A stretch of 29,134 nucleotides of DNA, from the NCBI GenBank assembly GCA_038496445.1, contig JALMLS010000222.1, forward strand, positions 1 through 29,134, written 5' to 3'. Shown here one piece after another: positions 28,694 through 29,134 of the stretch; within the stretch, counting starts at the first letter, position 1, and every line of letters starts with the position of its first letter. Both the position numbers and the translations under genes were made by a program. The notes under the pieces were generated by a model. The model was given only the letters and a program-made list of their open reading frames with translations. It was not told the origin of the DNA and made no database searches. Source of the stretch: Trichosphaerium sp. ATCC 40318 (lineage: Eukaryota > Discosea > Flabellinia > Trichosidae).

Positions 28694-29134
28694 AGAAAAA
28701 TAAGATCAACTCATATAAGCGTAAGTTGATCTTATTTAATCTCATGATGGTTATGACTATACAAATCGTTAAATTTTACATTTTAGTATAAGAGTAGTTT
28801 TGATATTAAAGTGTAAATAGCATTAGAAATTTTATGAATAATATAGGAGTGTAATAACAGATTGTATTGTGTAAATTATAACAAATATGGTATTTTATTT
28901 GTGAATTGATTTCGAAATTGCTTTGTTTGATTGCTTTTTTATATGTTTTCTGATATTCGTTTAGAATTGCCTTTATTAGGTTACTGATTAAGAAAGTTTG
29001 ATTTGAAAAACTAATGAAATATTTTACTGTTGGTTAGGTGTAAAGTCTATATACTTAGGTGTAATAATATAGGCTGTACTATAAAGAATTATTATATTTA
29101 GCTTTGGTGTAGGCGCTAATTGTAAAGAAAGGTT
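28694..29134 (+). other. nad11 hairpin and start of the next, unassigned gene
   Basis: The hairpin has arms 28698-28711 and 28724-28737. The rest repeats the start of the unassigned gene at 11745-12601 and is cut by the window end. Near the end the right arm reads GTAGGCGCTAATTG where the left reads GTAGGGCTAATTG. Confidence 0.6.

Larger units (their letters stand above)
20818..29134. repeat. Right arm of the giant inverted repeat (continues past the window)
   Basis: Reverse complement of 12206-20510. The match is still running at the last base. Differences include A12/A11 against A11/A12 in the 468-aa ORF, T11 against T10 in cox1, and a cluster between 20940 and 21340. Confidence 0.95.

Noticed and set aside
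1-29134. All frame breaks are sequencing or homopolymer errors
   Set aside because: Two ORFs of 1.4 and 1.1 kb and tRNA-Cys are unbroken. Most gaps lie in mono- or dinucleotides rather than long runs, and both repeat arms share them. A few differences near 20940-21340 and in long A/T runs may still be errors.

Overview
This window looks like AT-rich mitochondrial DNA of an amoebozoan protist, most like a plasmodial slime mould (myxomycete). It carries mitochondrial SSU and LSU rRNA, 12 tRNA genes, cox1, nad1, nad4L, nad9, nad11, atp9 and rps13, with TGA read as Trp. The conserved genes are recognisable but broken. Single bases are missing every few tens of bases in protein genes, both rRNAs and many tRNAs, as expected if the transcripts are repaired by insertional RNA editing. 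Two long ORFs in the same sequence (468 aa and about 356 aa) run uninterrupted, so random sequencing error does not explain the gaps.

Layout. 258-1966 (minus): SSU rRNA. 1991-2912 (minus): 12 tRNAs, in transcription order Leu(TAG), Cys, Glu, Met, Gln, Tyr, Lys, Trp, Leu(CAA), Met, Pro, Asp. About 3000-8000 (minus): compact, heavily edited and mostly unassigned genes (probably including ribosomal proteins) separated by long perfect hairpins, then nad4L. 8215-9723 (minus): nad9 and nad1; transcription order is nad1-nad9-nad4L. 9934-11004 (minus): unedited ORF with a tandem EKIEG-type repeat. 11310-11393 (minus): a 5' fragment of atp9. 11745-12600 (minus): an unassigned gene.

From 12206 to the window end lies a giant inverted repeat. 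The left arm is 12206-20510, the right arm about 20818-29134 (running off the window), and a spacer of about 307 bp between them holds atp9. Each arm carries, outward from the centre, LSU rRNA, cox1, an unassigned stretch, rps13, the 468-aa unedited ORF and the N-terminal part of nad11; left-arm genes are on minus, right-arm genes on plus.

The products are respiratory-chain and ATP-synthase core subunits plus translation machinery. Almost every transcription-unit end carries a long perfect hairpin whose 5' arm contains, or directly abuts, the stop codon of the gene before it. The tRNAs add two oddities: mismatches at the 5' end of acceptor stems, and C34 anticodons (CCA, CAA) although TGA and TTA codons dominate. 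No cob, cox2, cox3, nad2-nad7 or atp6 was recognised.
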